From Dendrophyllia cribrosa (taxonomy: Eukaryota > Cnidaria > Anthozoa > Scleractinia > Dendrophylliidae), in assembly GCA_024195265.1 (NCBI GenBank), contig JAJLRJ010000011.1, positions 23,409,212 to 23,473,211 of the forward strand: a stretch of 64,000 nucleotides of DNA. Reading direction: 5' to 3'. A program made the position numbers and the translations under genes. Positions 1 to 10,566 of the stretch are shown here, piece by piece (the first letter of the stretch is position 1; every line of letters begins with the position of its first letter). The notes below the pieces were generated by a model, which saw only the letters and a program-made list of their open reading frames with translations, made no database searches and was not told the DNA's origin.

Positions 1-223
1 CGTTGAACGCAGTAAAACACAGCGAGCCAAAGAAAAAAAGCTGAAAAATGCCGAAAAATAATTCTTGCACAACCTCAACACGGTAAAAAAATCATGCTCA
101 GAAAAAAAATGTTCTCTCCGCCCCCTCCGCCCCCTCCGCCCCCCGCCCCCGCCCCCGCCCCCGCCCCCTCCCCCACCCAAAAAACTAAAATAAAATAAAT
201 AAATGAATAAAATGGTCAATCCC
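1..223. mobile_element. Fragment of a C-rich Harbinger-type MITE
   Basis: The A-rich stretch containing TCATGCTCAG, the C-rich tract and the ending AATAAAATGGTC resemble the right ends near 11709 and 50256. The terminal GGTCCGTCC is degraded to GGTCAATCC. The left end lies outside the window. Confidence 0.4.
117..176. repeat. C-rich minisatellite
   Basis: Tandem CCGCCCCCT and CCGCCCC units on the plus strand, a pyrimidine-purine asymmetric tract capable of i-motif or G-quadruplex folding. Confidence 0.8.
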
Positions 224-1047
224 AACTTGGAACGTGTTTTGGAGCCACAAATACTCATGACGTCATCACTTTTTGATTTGCGCATGTCCGTGTTGTTTCA
301 CTTGTTCTTTTCTGCAAGTTGAAACCTCGATGATTTTCTATCAAGGCACATGCATGACCATCGACATCACCAAATTTGGTAGACAGGCGTTGTTTACTAT
401 ATGCAAGTGGTCATCTTATATTATTGTTTACACTTGTTCAGTAGTATCATTTAATATATTTTGCGTCATTATTACATTTGAGGTGAAACTCTTAACAATT
501 AGACTTGCTTCTCATGGGCGTTATTAAATTTGTGGCTTCTACGAACGTGCTCAATGTTACACCTTTTCAGCGTTTATTTGGTCAGTAATTCATAAAAAGA
601 AAGGCCGGTTCATTCTTCCATATTTTCCCTTCTCGTTTACTGCTTTGGGAGGAAACTCGAATAATATCAAAATGCTTTCAGAGCTAATAATCTAATGAAA
701 CCAAGTTGCTTTTTATACATATATAATATAAAGAAGCATTGTCACAAGCAAACTCGTGCACAAAAGCCGTTTGTTTTTTAGATTTAAGACAAGAAGCTGT
801 ACACAGCTTGAACTCGTGGCGCTTTTAACTCATTGTAGCATTGATTCCCGAGTGTTTTGAGTGCTTTTACGGAGAAACATAAGCTTAAAATTATGTCTAA
901 TCAAAGACTCCTAAAAGAGCCAACCAGTGAAGAAGAAACGCTAACGTGTAACGCGTAACGCAATATTGCCGTAAGCTTACGTTCGATATATATATCTTTT
1001 TAATTGATAAACGTAAGGATTTTTGACGAACGAAAAAACAAAATCAG
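224..1047. other. AT-rich stretch, no feature supported
   Basis: An 84-codon open frame at 273-527 has no recognisable domain, splice context or low-complexity explanation and looks like chance. No repeat ends were seen. Confidence 0.4.
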
Positions 1048-1049
1048 TA

Positions 1050-2223
1050 CAGTCGAACCTCTCTAATACGGACACCTCTCTAATACGGACACCTCTCTAT
1101 TACGGACATTTTCCAATGTCCCAACAAAATTCTCGCATATTTTCTTTAAAAAAAAACTCTATAATACGGACCCTCTCTAATACGGAGGCCCCGACCACAC
1201 TAATGCGTTTTCGTTTGAAAACGCATACATTTTGATGCGTTTTCGCCTATCATTCACACTAAAACGCCCGAAAACGCTGATGAAAACGGAGGCTTTCGAG
1301 AACGGTTTCAAAAGCGGAGACTTTTGAAAACGCATCGTTTTGAAAACGCTTCGTTTCTAGTGTGGACAGGTGAAAACGGAGACATTTGAAAACGGTGACG
1401 TAAAATCTTTAGTGTGGTCAGGTGAAAATGGAGACTTTTGAAAACGATGACGTACTGAGAGCGTCACATGCCATCGGTTCCAGTCCAAATCAGAGCATCT
1501 ATTAACTTTAACACATGCGCAATCCCCGGTCGCAGTCGTTTTCATCGTTTTCGACCGTTTTAGTGTGGACAGGTGAAAACGATGCGAAAACGCTAGTGTG
1601 GGCGAAAATATTTTGCTTCGTTTTCTTCGAGATGAAAACGGAGACTTTTGAAAACGCATTAATGTGGTCGGGGCCTAAATCTCGGCCCCAGAGAGCAAAT
1701 AGGCCTTATCACGGTTTTTCCAAATTTTTATATTGGCCTGATAGCAAAAATCCATCGACACTACTGGAAAAAGCATCTCAAAATTAGTAAAGTGGCCGAG
1801 TTTAAACGCGATATCCTTTAAAATAGTGGAGATATAGCTCCGCAAAGTCGGCAAATTTCACAGACGTTCGTATCGCGCAGCCGGTGATCAGGTGATGATA
1901 GTTTGTGTATGTAATACAATTTCCTGTTTGTGGTTACAAACAAATATCAAAAGAAGTTTTCAGAATTGTACTTTATATTACTTTTTTACATGCAGCATTG
2001 CGTTTCAGTTCGGTGATTCGTATACAGTATGTAGCTGAGATGTTAGTACACTAGTACGCTACTGATAGACAGTGTCTCAATGCTGAATCAAATTTAGATG
2101 TAGTTAAAACACGAGTGTGGGCCCGTTTTTAGTTAAGTCTTAAAATGACGTCATCGTGGTGGCCTCTATAATACGGACACTTTGCTCTGTCCCTTCGGTG
2201 TCCGTGTTAGAGAGGTTCAACTG
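1050..2223. mobile_element. Non-autonomous pogo/Tigger-like (Tc1/mariner) element
   Basis: The left end CAGTCGAACCTCTCTAATAC and the inverted right end CAGTTGAACCTCTCTAACAC are flanked by TA on both sides (1048-1049 and 2224-2225), the target duplication of Tc1/mariner elements. Internal repeats of CTCTCTAATACGGACAC follow the left end. There is no transposase frame. A second palindromic element sits inside at 1187-1675. Confidence 0.85.
1187..1675. mobile_element. Nested MITE built of GAAAACG repeats
   Basis: Termini GGCCCCGACCACACTAATG and the inverted GGCCCCGACCACATTAATG enclose many copies of a GAAAACG(G)AGAC(T)TTTG module in both orientations. It interrupts the pogo-like element. No clear target duplication was found, so the superfamily is open. 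Confidence 0.75.
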
Positions 2224-2379
2224 TACATCACTTTCATAATGTCCAGTCCGAAGAAAGAAAGTAAAAAGGAAAGAAAGGAAGGACTTCAGTGAAACTCGAC
2301 TCGGGCCTTCCGAGGCTAAGTTACAACCTCCATCCACTACGCTATCGAGGAACACATACTCAATAGAGACTAAATTTTA

Positions 2380-2720
2380 TTAGCGGAGCCTAGCCGGGCC
2401 GAAGGCCCGGCTGCGGAGCCCCATACTCATAGAACCTATGCCCTCATTTTTCATGGTCATGGCTAGCGGAATGTTTCGCGGGCGCTGTCTGCAACAAAAA
2501 CATGTGTGTCGGAGATGTGTGTCGCGCAAGGCTAGCGCGCATGCGCGTATGACGCCACACAACATCCGGGATCTTAGCGGAGGACTAGCTCGCGGGCGCG
2601 TATGACGTCGCAAAATATGCGCGTACGACGTCTTGTTGAAACCAAAGCGAGGCTTTTTCTTCGCGCGGTTACACGGCCGAATGTCACGTCAGCTGGGAAA
2701 ACACTTTGATGTTTTGCTGT
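2380..2720. promoter_or_regulatory. CpG-rich block with CRE-like motifs
   Basis: A locally GC- and CpG-rich block. It holds a hairpin CCGGGCC-GAA-GGCCCGG near 2393-2412 flanked by direct GCGGAGCC copies, and three variants of GCGCGTAYGACGYC (about 2543, 2598, 2620) that contain CRE-like TGACGTC cores. It may be a promoter, or the 5' region of an unrecognised repeat. Confidence 0.3.
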
Positions 2721-2787
2721 GTTTACTGAGCGGAGAAAACGGTTTAAATTAAAGTCGTTATTTTCCTGCATTTTTTCGTGGTTTGCT

Positions 2788-2955
2788 ATGCTAATTAAGG
2801 GATACTCAGGAGCCGCTTTAGTGGAAAAAGAAGAGCTTTCAGGGATAAAATCTTGCTTCGAGGAACTATATACGTTTTTAGCAATGCGAGAGATGGGTTC
2901 GTTTTACGAATTTCAGCACCAAAGCGGAGATTTAAAGAATTTCCAAGCACAGTAG
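2788..2955 (+). CDS. Short unplaced ORF
   Basis: Fifty-five codons from the first ATG in the frame (the frame is open further upstream, without ATG) downstream of the CpG-rich block. The peptide is mixed in composition and has no motif I recognise. It ends in TAG and no convincing splice donor follows. It may be a transposon leader exon or chance. Confidence 0.15.
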   Translation: MLIKGYSGAALVEKEELSGIKSCFEELYTFLAMREMGSFYEFQHQSGDLKNFQAQ

Positions 2956-4910
2956 TCGCCGGAGGGACTTAAAGGTAAAACAAATTACATTTTTCGATGG
3001 AAATTTATCTAGATATCAATCTGTGATTGACTTTTTGTTAATGTGTTCTCGTTAGTTTTGGAGAATTGTTTTTAAACGTGTAGCTTAAATTCAGTTGTAT
3101 TAATTTCTTGAATTTCATCGAAGACACGGCTCGGCCTCGATGCGCGTTTTCCGTTTTGCTTTTCAACATAAACTAATGGAGATTTGAATAAAATTTATCG
3201 AAAGAAGATTGTGTTGTTCATTTTTATCTGTTTGTTCATTCATTACATAGGTTGAAAAGCGATTTTATGTAAACAAAACAAGACTTGAATTTTATTATAG
3301 TTCTAACTTCACTCGCGTGGCCGTATGCAAATATGTTTGTATTTTTGGCAATTTTGATTTCCAAATCAGTTTCTCAGGCATTTTTTGACAAGCTACAACT
3401 GTATTTTTTAACAGTAGTCGTAATAGTTATTCTAGACGGAGAAAAAGTTGTTTTTGTGAACTTTTGTACGGTCTAAATGTACTGTGCAGACGGTCGGGTA
3501 ATACTGTTTTTGAGAATTGCTAAAATTGAAAAATAGCCCGGTCGTCAATATTAATCTTAATTCTTGTGCTTCCGACCTTTCACCTATTAGTTAAGTTTTA
3601 TCTTAGTTAAGCTTGTTCAGAGGGTCTTCAGAGGGCGCCGCTGTTAGGCTAAGCCTAACTATATATATTATTTTAAGGTGGATATGCATCAAAACGCGTG
3701 TTTCGGTTGCAAAATCCTTTTAGATCGATTTTAATGTTGCACTAAAAACCCCAAATGCGAAACATCTGTAAGCTTATCGTTGTCTATATTCGTTTACATC
3801 AAATTATTTTGTTATCGCTAGATTCACGTTGTTCTTGTTACGAAACGTATTCATAACAAAGCACTTTACTCACTAAGTTTACAGCTGATGGAACGGGATC
3901 GAGTGAGTGAGTGAGTGAGTGAGTGAGTGATTTTAATTTAGCCACCGTTAACGATAACTTGTTTATTACGCTTTCACTTTGTTCTCGGATTTTCGGACAC
4001 GAAGCGCTAAAAAAGGTGTCGGCGATTTCCCATATTCAGAATTGCAGTGAAAAGTTATAGAATATTTTCGAAAAAGGGAGAAAAAAAATTGGAGTGATTG
4101 CACGGAAATGGCTCCTGACGAAAACGTTTTCGGAAATAAGAAATTCGCCGATATGTTTTTGTTGATTATATGTTAGCCTAGCTTCTGTCCAAATTTGAGG
4201 AAAATCGAACGAATTCCCTTTGAGTTGTAGCTCTTTAAAGTGTCCCTAAAAGCGAAAAATTAACTTTGAGAAAACAGCGCTTAGAAAAACATATCGCTAT
4301 ATAAACAAACTCCGCCCACAAAAGTTATACCGTCATTTCGCCGTCAATTTTCACTATTTTTCGATAATTTTTTTTTTGGATGAAAGTTCATTCATGTAAA
4401 CTTTATTTTGACGCCAAAAAAAAATCAATAAATTTTCGATCTGAAGGTACACTGTAACTTTAAGCTCGATCGCCAAACAAATAGCAAGTTATCAAAAACA
4501 CAAAACTTGCCGGAGCAAAAATCCTACAGGAATAAGCGGCGAACACAATATCAAACGGTCCTATGCAACCATGAACGCCTTGCATTGTCTTAAAAACGTG
4601 CAATTGTACGCTGCAGTTCTTTATTTTGCTTCTCAAGTCAACACACGGAGAGATTTTGCGGTATGTATTTCATGGCTGAAAGCCATATTGTCGTCGACAT
4701 AAACTTAAATATGCGTGCATAAATTTGCATGCGCTAATGTGAAACGAAAAAAAAGAAGAAAACTCAGAGCCTGATTTACAACTCGTGTGCTGCGCCACGA
4801 GTAATAAAAATCTGTCATCACATCAAGTTTCCTAATGCGACTGGTGTTTCACAATTTTGAAAAAAAAAATTAGAAATTCCGGCTAAGCTTCAAAGACGCC
4901 GTACGGTATT
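2956..4910. other. AT-rich stretch without recognised genes
   Basis: Both strands are broken by stops. Only the tetranucleotide run at 3901-3930 stands out. Confidence 0.4.
3901..3930. repeat. (GAGT)n microsatellite
   Basis: Uninterrupted GAGT repeats, about 7.5 units. Confidence 0.95.
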
Positions 4911-5208
4911 GGTGGGGCAGGCCGATTTTGAAAAAATCGAGGAAAACAAAAGAAACCGCTTCCCGAGGGACACGTTTTTTGTGGAATGTTTTTGTTTTAT
5001 TGTCATTACGCGTATGTTTTCGACAGCATGGACGGACAGTGCGACTCTAAAATGTTCTCAATTTTTTTTAAACTTCCGTTTGCAGTTTCAAATTTATGGA
5101 AATTTTTGCACGGGCTAAGTTTTGTTTTTGACTGTAGTACGACCAGGCCTTGGGTGGGGCAGGCCGATTTTGAAAAAATCGAGGGGAAAAAAAAAAACCG
5201 CTTCCGGA
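4911..5208. repeat. 242-bp direct repeat, partial second copy
   Basis: GGTGGGGCAGGCCGATTTTG plus about 35 following bases at 4911 recurs at 5153. The intervening TATGTTTTCGACAGCATGGA segment recurs around 8578, where a Harbinger-type MITE splits it. This is an interspersed repeat family with a partial tandem copy here. Confidence 0.6.
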
Positions 5209-5248
5209 GCTGTCAATACCGCTAATCAATTTGACCCAGATATAGAAG

Positions 5249-5386
5249 TTATTCAGACAAATGTTTTGTGATACGGCTGGGGATTTTGCGAGTCGGTTTT
5301 TATTTTTTCGAGGTTTTACGCGAGGAAAAAGTAAACACCGACGAGTAAAAATGACCAGCCGTATTACACAACTTTTCACTGAATAA
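5249..5386. mobile_element. 138-bp MITE, TTATTCAG termini
   Basis: Left end TTATTCAGACAAATGTTTTG and right end (inverted) TTATTCAGTGAAAAGTTGTG, each followed inward by TAATACGGCT-like sequence. A sister copy lies at 58066-58201, just before a coding exon. Confidence 0.7.
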
Positions 5387-5480
5387 ATTGTTTATTATAT
5401 GACAGAAGTCTTCTCCCAAGTCTATGTTTTTGCAAGTGTTTTACCTAGCGCGTACTTAGAAGAGTGTAATATCGTGTCAT

Positions 5481-6736
5481 CAGGGATTCTGACAGGATGC
5501 GCGGGTGCCGGACCGCACAATTTGGTCAAACCCGCACAATTCCTAAAAATCCGCACAATCCCGCACAATAGGGAGAGGCTGTACCTTTCCAGACAAGCTC
5601 AGTGATTGGTTAACAAAACAATAGGTTAAACAACACAAACAATAGCCCTAGACCTAAACACAATAGAAGCTACAGTACTACGGGGCCAATAAAAATAGAG
5701 GTCTGGAAGAGCTACAGTACTACTCGCACAATACTGAAATATTTGATTACAATTTTAATTAAATCAGGTATTTTTATTGATTACCAAGATTTCGAGAAAC
5801 GTTTTAGGCTATTTTCAGCCCATTTTCCTTCCAAACAATCGAGAAAACCCTCGCTTTCCTCGAACAGCTCGAGAGGATCGATATAAAAACAACAAGGCGT
5901 TCTCTTCGTCGTCCTGGGAACTAGTCTCAGTTTTACTTCTTTCCGACTTCCTACAGATTTTTTCGCGTAGCTTTTCAGACATTATGTCGTTTTTCTTAGC
6001 GGCCTGTTGATATTTTTTCGAACGCTTTCGCTTCCTCTTTCAGTTTAATATGTCGGGGACCGACGAAGAAACACCGAAGAAATGTACCCGGTCACGCCGA
6101 AATGAATGTCACTCTGTCTGAATTATTTTCGCAAAGAACTTAACAAGTTTGCGAATCGACAAACAAACTATTAAAGCACTGGAACTTCGGATTGATAGGA
6201 GAAAATTGTTAAGTTCTGATCAGAATACTGGATTTGATTTTTTCAATCAAGTGAAAGACAAATGCAAAACAACCATGCTATCAAATTACATTTAGCACGC
6301 AATTTGCATACATCTCGAGGTTGTGTTTCTGCGGCAAACTTTCGAAGAAATTGTGTGAACCTTTAATGGAAATTATTCAAACTACATAAAATGTACGGAT
6401 TTTTCATAAAGGAACTCGCAACAGATCGGAAACATTTCATTTAAATGTGGTATTTTGGTTTTACTCGATCGAGTTCATCGTGTCACGCAATGTGATTTTG
6501 TTTGGACAAATGAACTTTGGTGAAGAAAAACAGCCGCAAATTGGCGATTGCTGGGTACATTTTAATCCCCAAAGTAAAACATCTATTTGTATTTTTCATT
6601 TATGCAGAATTTCCTCCCTGACATATTTTTCTGGCCTGGTCACAGGATTGCGCAATCCCGCACAATTTCCCGCACAATCTGCCTCAAAACTCCCGCACAA
6701 TTTTAGTTTTTTCCCCGCACCCTGTCAGAATCCCTG
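5481..6736. mobile_element. hAT-like element with 6-bp target duplication
   Basis: Left terminus CAGGGATTCTGACAGGATGC and inverted right terminus CAGGGATTCTGACAGGGTGC lie between direct TGTCAT copies (5475-5480 and 6737-6742). Both ends are lined with CCGCACAATT repeats. CAGGG termini fit hAT transposons, although 6 bp is shorter than the canonical 8. A minus-strand exon-like block is preserved better in the truncated copy at 48080-48697. No complete transposase is present. Confidence 0.8.
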
Positions 6737-7197
6737 TGTCATATTTGCACTCGTCTTGGTGCGTATTCGCACTGTAAAATGCTATGTCCAATAATAATTG
6801 TTTCGATATTCAATCGACGGAAAACTTTGTCATTAGGGACGGACCATTAGATTTTTGAGGGGGGGGGGAGGGGTTGGGCAATTTTTTTGGTGCAGGATAT
6901 TTTTTTCTACGCTCGAGACTGTTGAGGATTTTTCTTTTTGCCATGATTTGCTTGCATGATATTTTTTTTTTGCGAGTCTATGTTTTAATGCCAGACACAT
7001 ACACGTGTTAGGAATACTAGAAAGGCCATACTACAGACAGAAATACTATATCAAGTCAGATCTGATGTAACAGCAGCTTGATATAGCATGAAGTCTGGCT
7101 GCGGTGTTGTAACTGCCCCTACAATTTTCTTTACACCAGCCTCCTGTTGATGTGGCTTCCACAGCGCATCGTAGTACACCCAACCATCTTACAATTA

Positions 7198-8050
7198 CAG
7201 GGGCGGCGCCGGAAATGTTAGTGGGGCGAATCTCCTGTGCCGAGCGCCGAAGGCGCGAGCTTCTAGGGGGGTCCGGGGGCATGTTCCCCCGCGGAATTTT
7301 TGAAATGAAACTATCTGAAATGCTATTTCCAGCGTTCCTGAGACCGGAGAAACAGTTTCCAAGGCCAGCTTTGAGTTCAGTTTAATTCTCATGAAAAGTA
7401 CAATCCATATCATGTAGTTACACGAAATACTTTCTGAAACTTGGGTGTAACTCCATTTTGGTTGTTTGTTCAAAGTAAATTCGACTGTCACTCGAATATT
7501 CTCTGTCAATTCTTTTCAGTATGGGAAGGCTTTGGAAACGAATTTTCCAAAGCGATTTTCTCTGTCATTGGAGGCAGAAAGAAACTGATTTCCAATATCA
7601 GCCATGTTCAATTTGTCAGTTAATGCAATGTCTGGATAATGCAATGATTTAATCTTTCTTGTGACATAGTTTGTTCGTAGATATGTCTTGAGCCTTCTTA
7701 GGGCAGAAGCCGAGCGCTAACCGTCTCAGCATTAATGGATTTGTTTGATGGATTTGTCGGTAGCTGGAGTCCGATAGCTGACGTCCGAGTAACTCAAGGG
7801 GTTTTGAAATGCTTGGTTCACAATATCCAATCTCCAGTCTAAAGTCACAATATCTCCGATGCTAAAATTGTAGGCTTTTGATTAATTCACGGAATATCTA
7901 TTTTGCAAACTCTAATACATTAAAGAGCCCCGCCATCAGATCTGGTCAAAGGATGTTGCTACACTATTCATCTCCGCCCACCGCCATTTTGAGCTGTCGA
8001 AAGTTGGTGGGGCAAATGCCCCACCTGCCCCACCGGTAGCGCCGCCCCTG
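7198..8050. mobile_element. Nested hAT-like element, CAGGGGCGGCGC termini
   Basis: Termini CAGGGGCGGCGC at both ends, inverted, are flanked by direct CAATTA copies (7192-7197, 8051-8056). CAGGGGCGG is typical of hAT families. The 853-bp body has no intact ORF. It inserted into the surrounding Harbinger-type MITE. Confidence 0.8.
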
Positions 8051-8514
8051 CAATTACAAGCTTGTTGTACAACACAAACAAAGTATAAACAAAGTATAAA
8101 CAACATAAACAAAGTATTTCTCATCCATTGAGATGTACATGTACCTACAATGCCACTGTACAACTATAAAAGAGCCATTCCTTGTGTCAGAAAATATCTT
8201 ACATGCTTATGAAATCAGCTGAAAAGCCTAAAAAGAAACAACTTACGTCGGGTCAAAAATAAACCATTGTTACTGGCTAAACTAAACAAACCAATGAAAA
8301 GATAGAACATTTGATCCTCCCCAAGTGCATATAAGTCACTAACATTCTACAACGACTTCAGTGTGATTTATTTGTGTTCTGACCATCTGCTCCTGGATAT
8401 AAAATATTGTTCTAAAAATATAAAGGTTCGCAGGATTTTTTTTTTCTGGGGTTTTTGTTTTGCACGATATTTTTTTTGCAGTTCAAGGCCGTGTTCGAAT
8501 TTTTTTTTGGTATT

Positions 8515-8516
<2 letters not shown>

Positions 8517-8549
<33 letters not shown>
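8517..8549. repeat. Poly-C run
   Basis: About 33 consecutive C residues next to the right terminus of the enclosing MITE. The proline- and glycine-rich ORFs crossing it are artefacts. Confidence 0.95.
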
Positions 8550-8551
<2 letters not shown>

Positions 8552-8575
8552 AAAAATCTAATGGTCCGTCCCTTA

Positions 8576-9505
8576 CGTGTATGTTTTCGACATCATGGAC
8601 GGACAGTGCGACCCTAAAATTTTTGCACGGGTTAATTTTTGTTTTTGACCCATGTTTTTCATTTACCCACATAAAAAAAAAAAATGCTAGAAATCATCAG
8701 CAGCAAAGTTGGATTTTACAAAGCATTTTTGTTAATAAATCGCTAATAATTAATTATTTGGTCCTAGAATTTTAGCCGTTAAGTTCTGATATAAACCTTT
8801 TTTCCTCCTATTTAGCAACAGTTTACGAAGCGGAGTATGGAATTTCCTTGAAAAGAAAATGTCCACTATTTTGATTATTGAATCTCACCACTAATACTTT
8901 ATGTTCTTGATTACGCTTTTTTTATGCCAGTTCCAAATAATAAAAAGATACACATATTAGCTTTTATTAGTAAATCGAAACGAGAGAACTAAAATAGCTG
9001 CATGGTCTCATATTCTCATGCAGTATTATTTATGTCTAGGAGGCATGAAATCGTAATAGCTTTGCAATTCTTTCCGCCATTGAAATATTTATTAATGAAA
9101 GCTGAAATTTTTGCTGCGTAAGGCCTTGTACTTGAGCAGTTTTCCGCCTCTTTTCTTGAAACGTCAAAGTTTCATTTAGCCAAAGTAAAAAAAAAACGAG
9201 ATTCTTTCGTTTATCTATCTGCATTACAAGTGTAGCTAATCAACAATTGAGACGATTAAACAATTCCGTGATAGCAGTTTTGTTGTCTTTTGTTAGTTAC
9301 AAGGTGATGATCGCATGTGTCAGTTTAGTACCGAAACAAAACTACTCTTACCAACGAAGGTGGGCAGGTTACATTCAAAAATAAAGAACACCCCAACTGT
9401 AATAGTAACAGAGATACAACGAAAAAACGTACTTTTATAGCGTTTTATGTTTTGCAGGTGTAATAACATAGGGAATTTCGTCCTAGTGACCGCAAGAAAA
9501 TAATA
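8576..9505. other. AT-rich stretch, only repeat flank seen
   Basis: The first ~80 bases are the continuation of the repeat seen at 5010-5130. Nothing else is recognised. Confidence 0.4.
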
Positions 9506-9559
9506 CTATTCGTACTCGACCAGAGAGGCCCAAACTTGACTAAATAATTTCAAAATGCA

Positions 9560-9760
9560 CTCAGCAACACCTACCCTACAAACGCGAAAATCCAGTCGAT
9601 GTGACGCCAACTGAATAGCGGAAAATATATTTGCCCCTATGTTGGTAGCTTGCGGGCTGAACTTGTGGAGCTTGTTGCCGTAGCTGAAGGGCCACTTGTT
9701 GAGGTTGTTGGGCGGTTGGGCAGGTGGCTGTGGCGCTGGAAGAACGGGAACTTGAGCCAT
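9560..9760 (-). CDS. Possible first exon, Pro-rich peptide, unrecognised
   Basis: From the ATG at 9760 the minus strand reads a proline/alanine-rich leader, then a mixed peptide, with a GTAGGT donor-like site near 9580. The other minus frames are also open here (one is glutamine-rich), which weakens the call. No family was recognised. Confidence 0.2.
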
Positions 9761-9904
9761 AACTGAGCAGTGGAACGCGCTTCGAAACGGGTGGCCGTGG
9801 ATTTTACGGCAAAAGAGCCCACAAGAAGGGAATGTTTACATTTATAGTCTTGAATATATTAACTGGTGTGAGTCCCATGCTTTCTGTCACATTCCATCGC
9901 TTAA

Positions 9905-10110
9905 CCCTTTCACTCCCAAGAGTGCCAAACATCAAAATTCAAGAAAAATCCCAAATTTCATTTTGTAAAATATCACAAAACAAATGGTACCATGCAAAAG
10001 AACTGCCGAAGAGGTTTCATTTGAATGGTCACACCATAGGTTTTCGTCCACAGAATCAAAAGTTAGAACTACACTACATGTCTCCATAATTGACTCTGGG
10101 AGTGAAAGGG
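9905..10110. mobile_element. TTAA-site (piggyBac-like) MITE
   Basis: Termini CCCTTTCACTCCCA and inverted CCCTTTCACTCCCA are flanked by TTAA at 9901-9904 and 10111-10114. CCC termini with a TTAA duplication are typical of piggyBac. A diverged relative starts at 53535. Confidence 0.8.
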
Positions 10111-10129
10111 TTAATCCGCTTTCGTGGAA

Positions 10130-10456
10130 CATATTGGCCAGTTTGAATGCTGAACTAGGTTCAGGTGTCAATTAGGTGTTTGATAGGTTCGTTTGGCCAT
10201 AGCTGAACTTTGTGTTCGGTAGAAATTCATTTACTTTGGACCTCTCGGGTCGGACACGAATACTGAACTAGGTTCAGGTGTCAATTAGGTGTTTGATAGG
10301 TGTGTTTGGCCATAGCTGAACTTTGTGTTCGGTGGAAATTCTTTTACTTTGGACCTCTCGGGTCGGGCACGAATACTGAACTAGGTTCAGGTGTCAATTA
10401 GGTGTTTGATAGGTTCGTTTGGCCACAGCTGAACTTTGTGTTCGGTGGAAATTCAT
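10130..10456. repeat. 113-bp minisatellite, left part
   Basis: CTGAACTAGGTTCAGGTGTC recurs every 113 bp (about 10150, 10263, 10376) with nearly identical units. The array continues at 17045 and is split by the Mutator-like element. Confidence 0.9.
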
Positions 10457-10566
10457 TAGCCTGCGAATACAGCCGCCTCTCATCGCTCCCGGCCGCATGA
10501 GGCGTTCGCGTGAGAGAGCGTCTGCGATTTTCTTTGAGAAATTCCATACTGATGACGTAAATCTGT

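Larger units (their letters stand above)
6836..8572. mobile_element. PIF/Harbinger-type MITE with poly-C run
   Basis: Termini GGGACGGACCATTAGATTTT and its near-perfect inverted copy at 8553-8572 are flanked by TTA on both sides (6833-6835, 8573-8575). A G-rich run follows the left end, and about 33 C residues precede the right end. The related repeat at 5001-5030 preserves the uninterrupted site, which supports insertion into GTCATTACG. A second transposon (7198-8050) is nested inside. Confidence 0.85.

Noticed and set aside
4911..5208. 242-bp direct repeat as LTRs
   Set aside because: No TG...CA ends, primer-binding site or polyprotein; the second copy is partial.
6447..6794. 115-codon ORF in the hAT-like element
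   Set aside because: No transposase motif, and it runs through the CCGCACAATT terminal repeats.
8363..8617. Proline-rich and glycine-rich ORFs crossing poly-C runs (also near 18172-18448, 25285-25600, 35216-35494, 38610, 42005-42312, 50007-50259)
   Set aside because: They stay open only because homopolymer C/G has no stop codons; the flanking sequence is transposon DNA.
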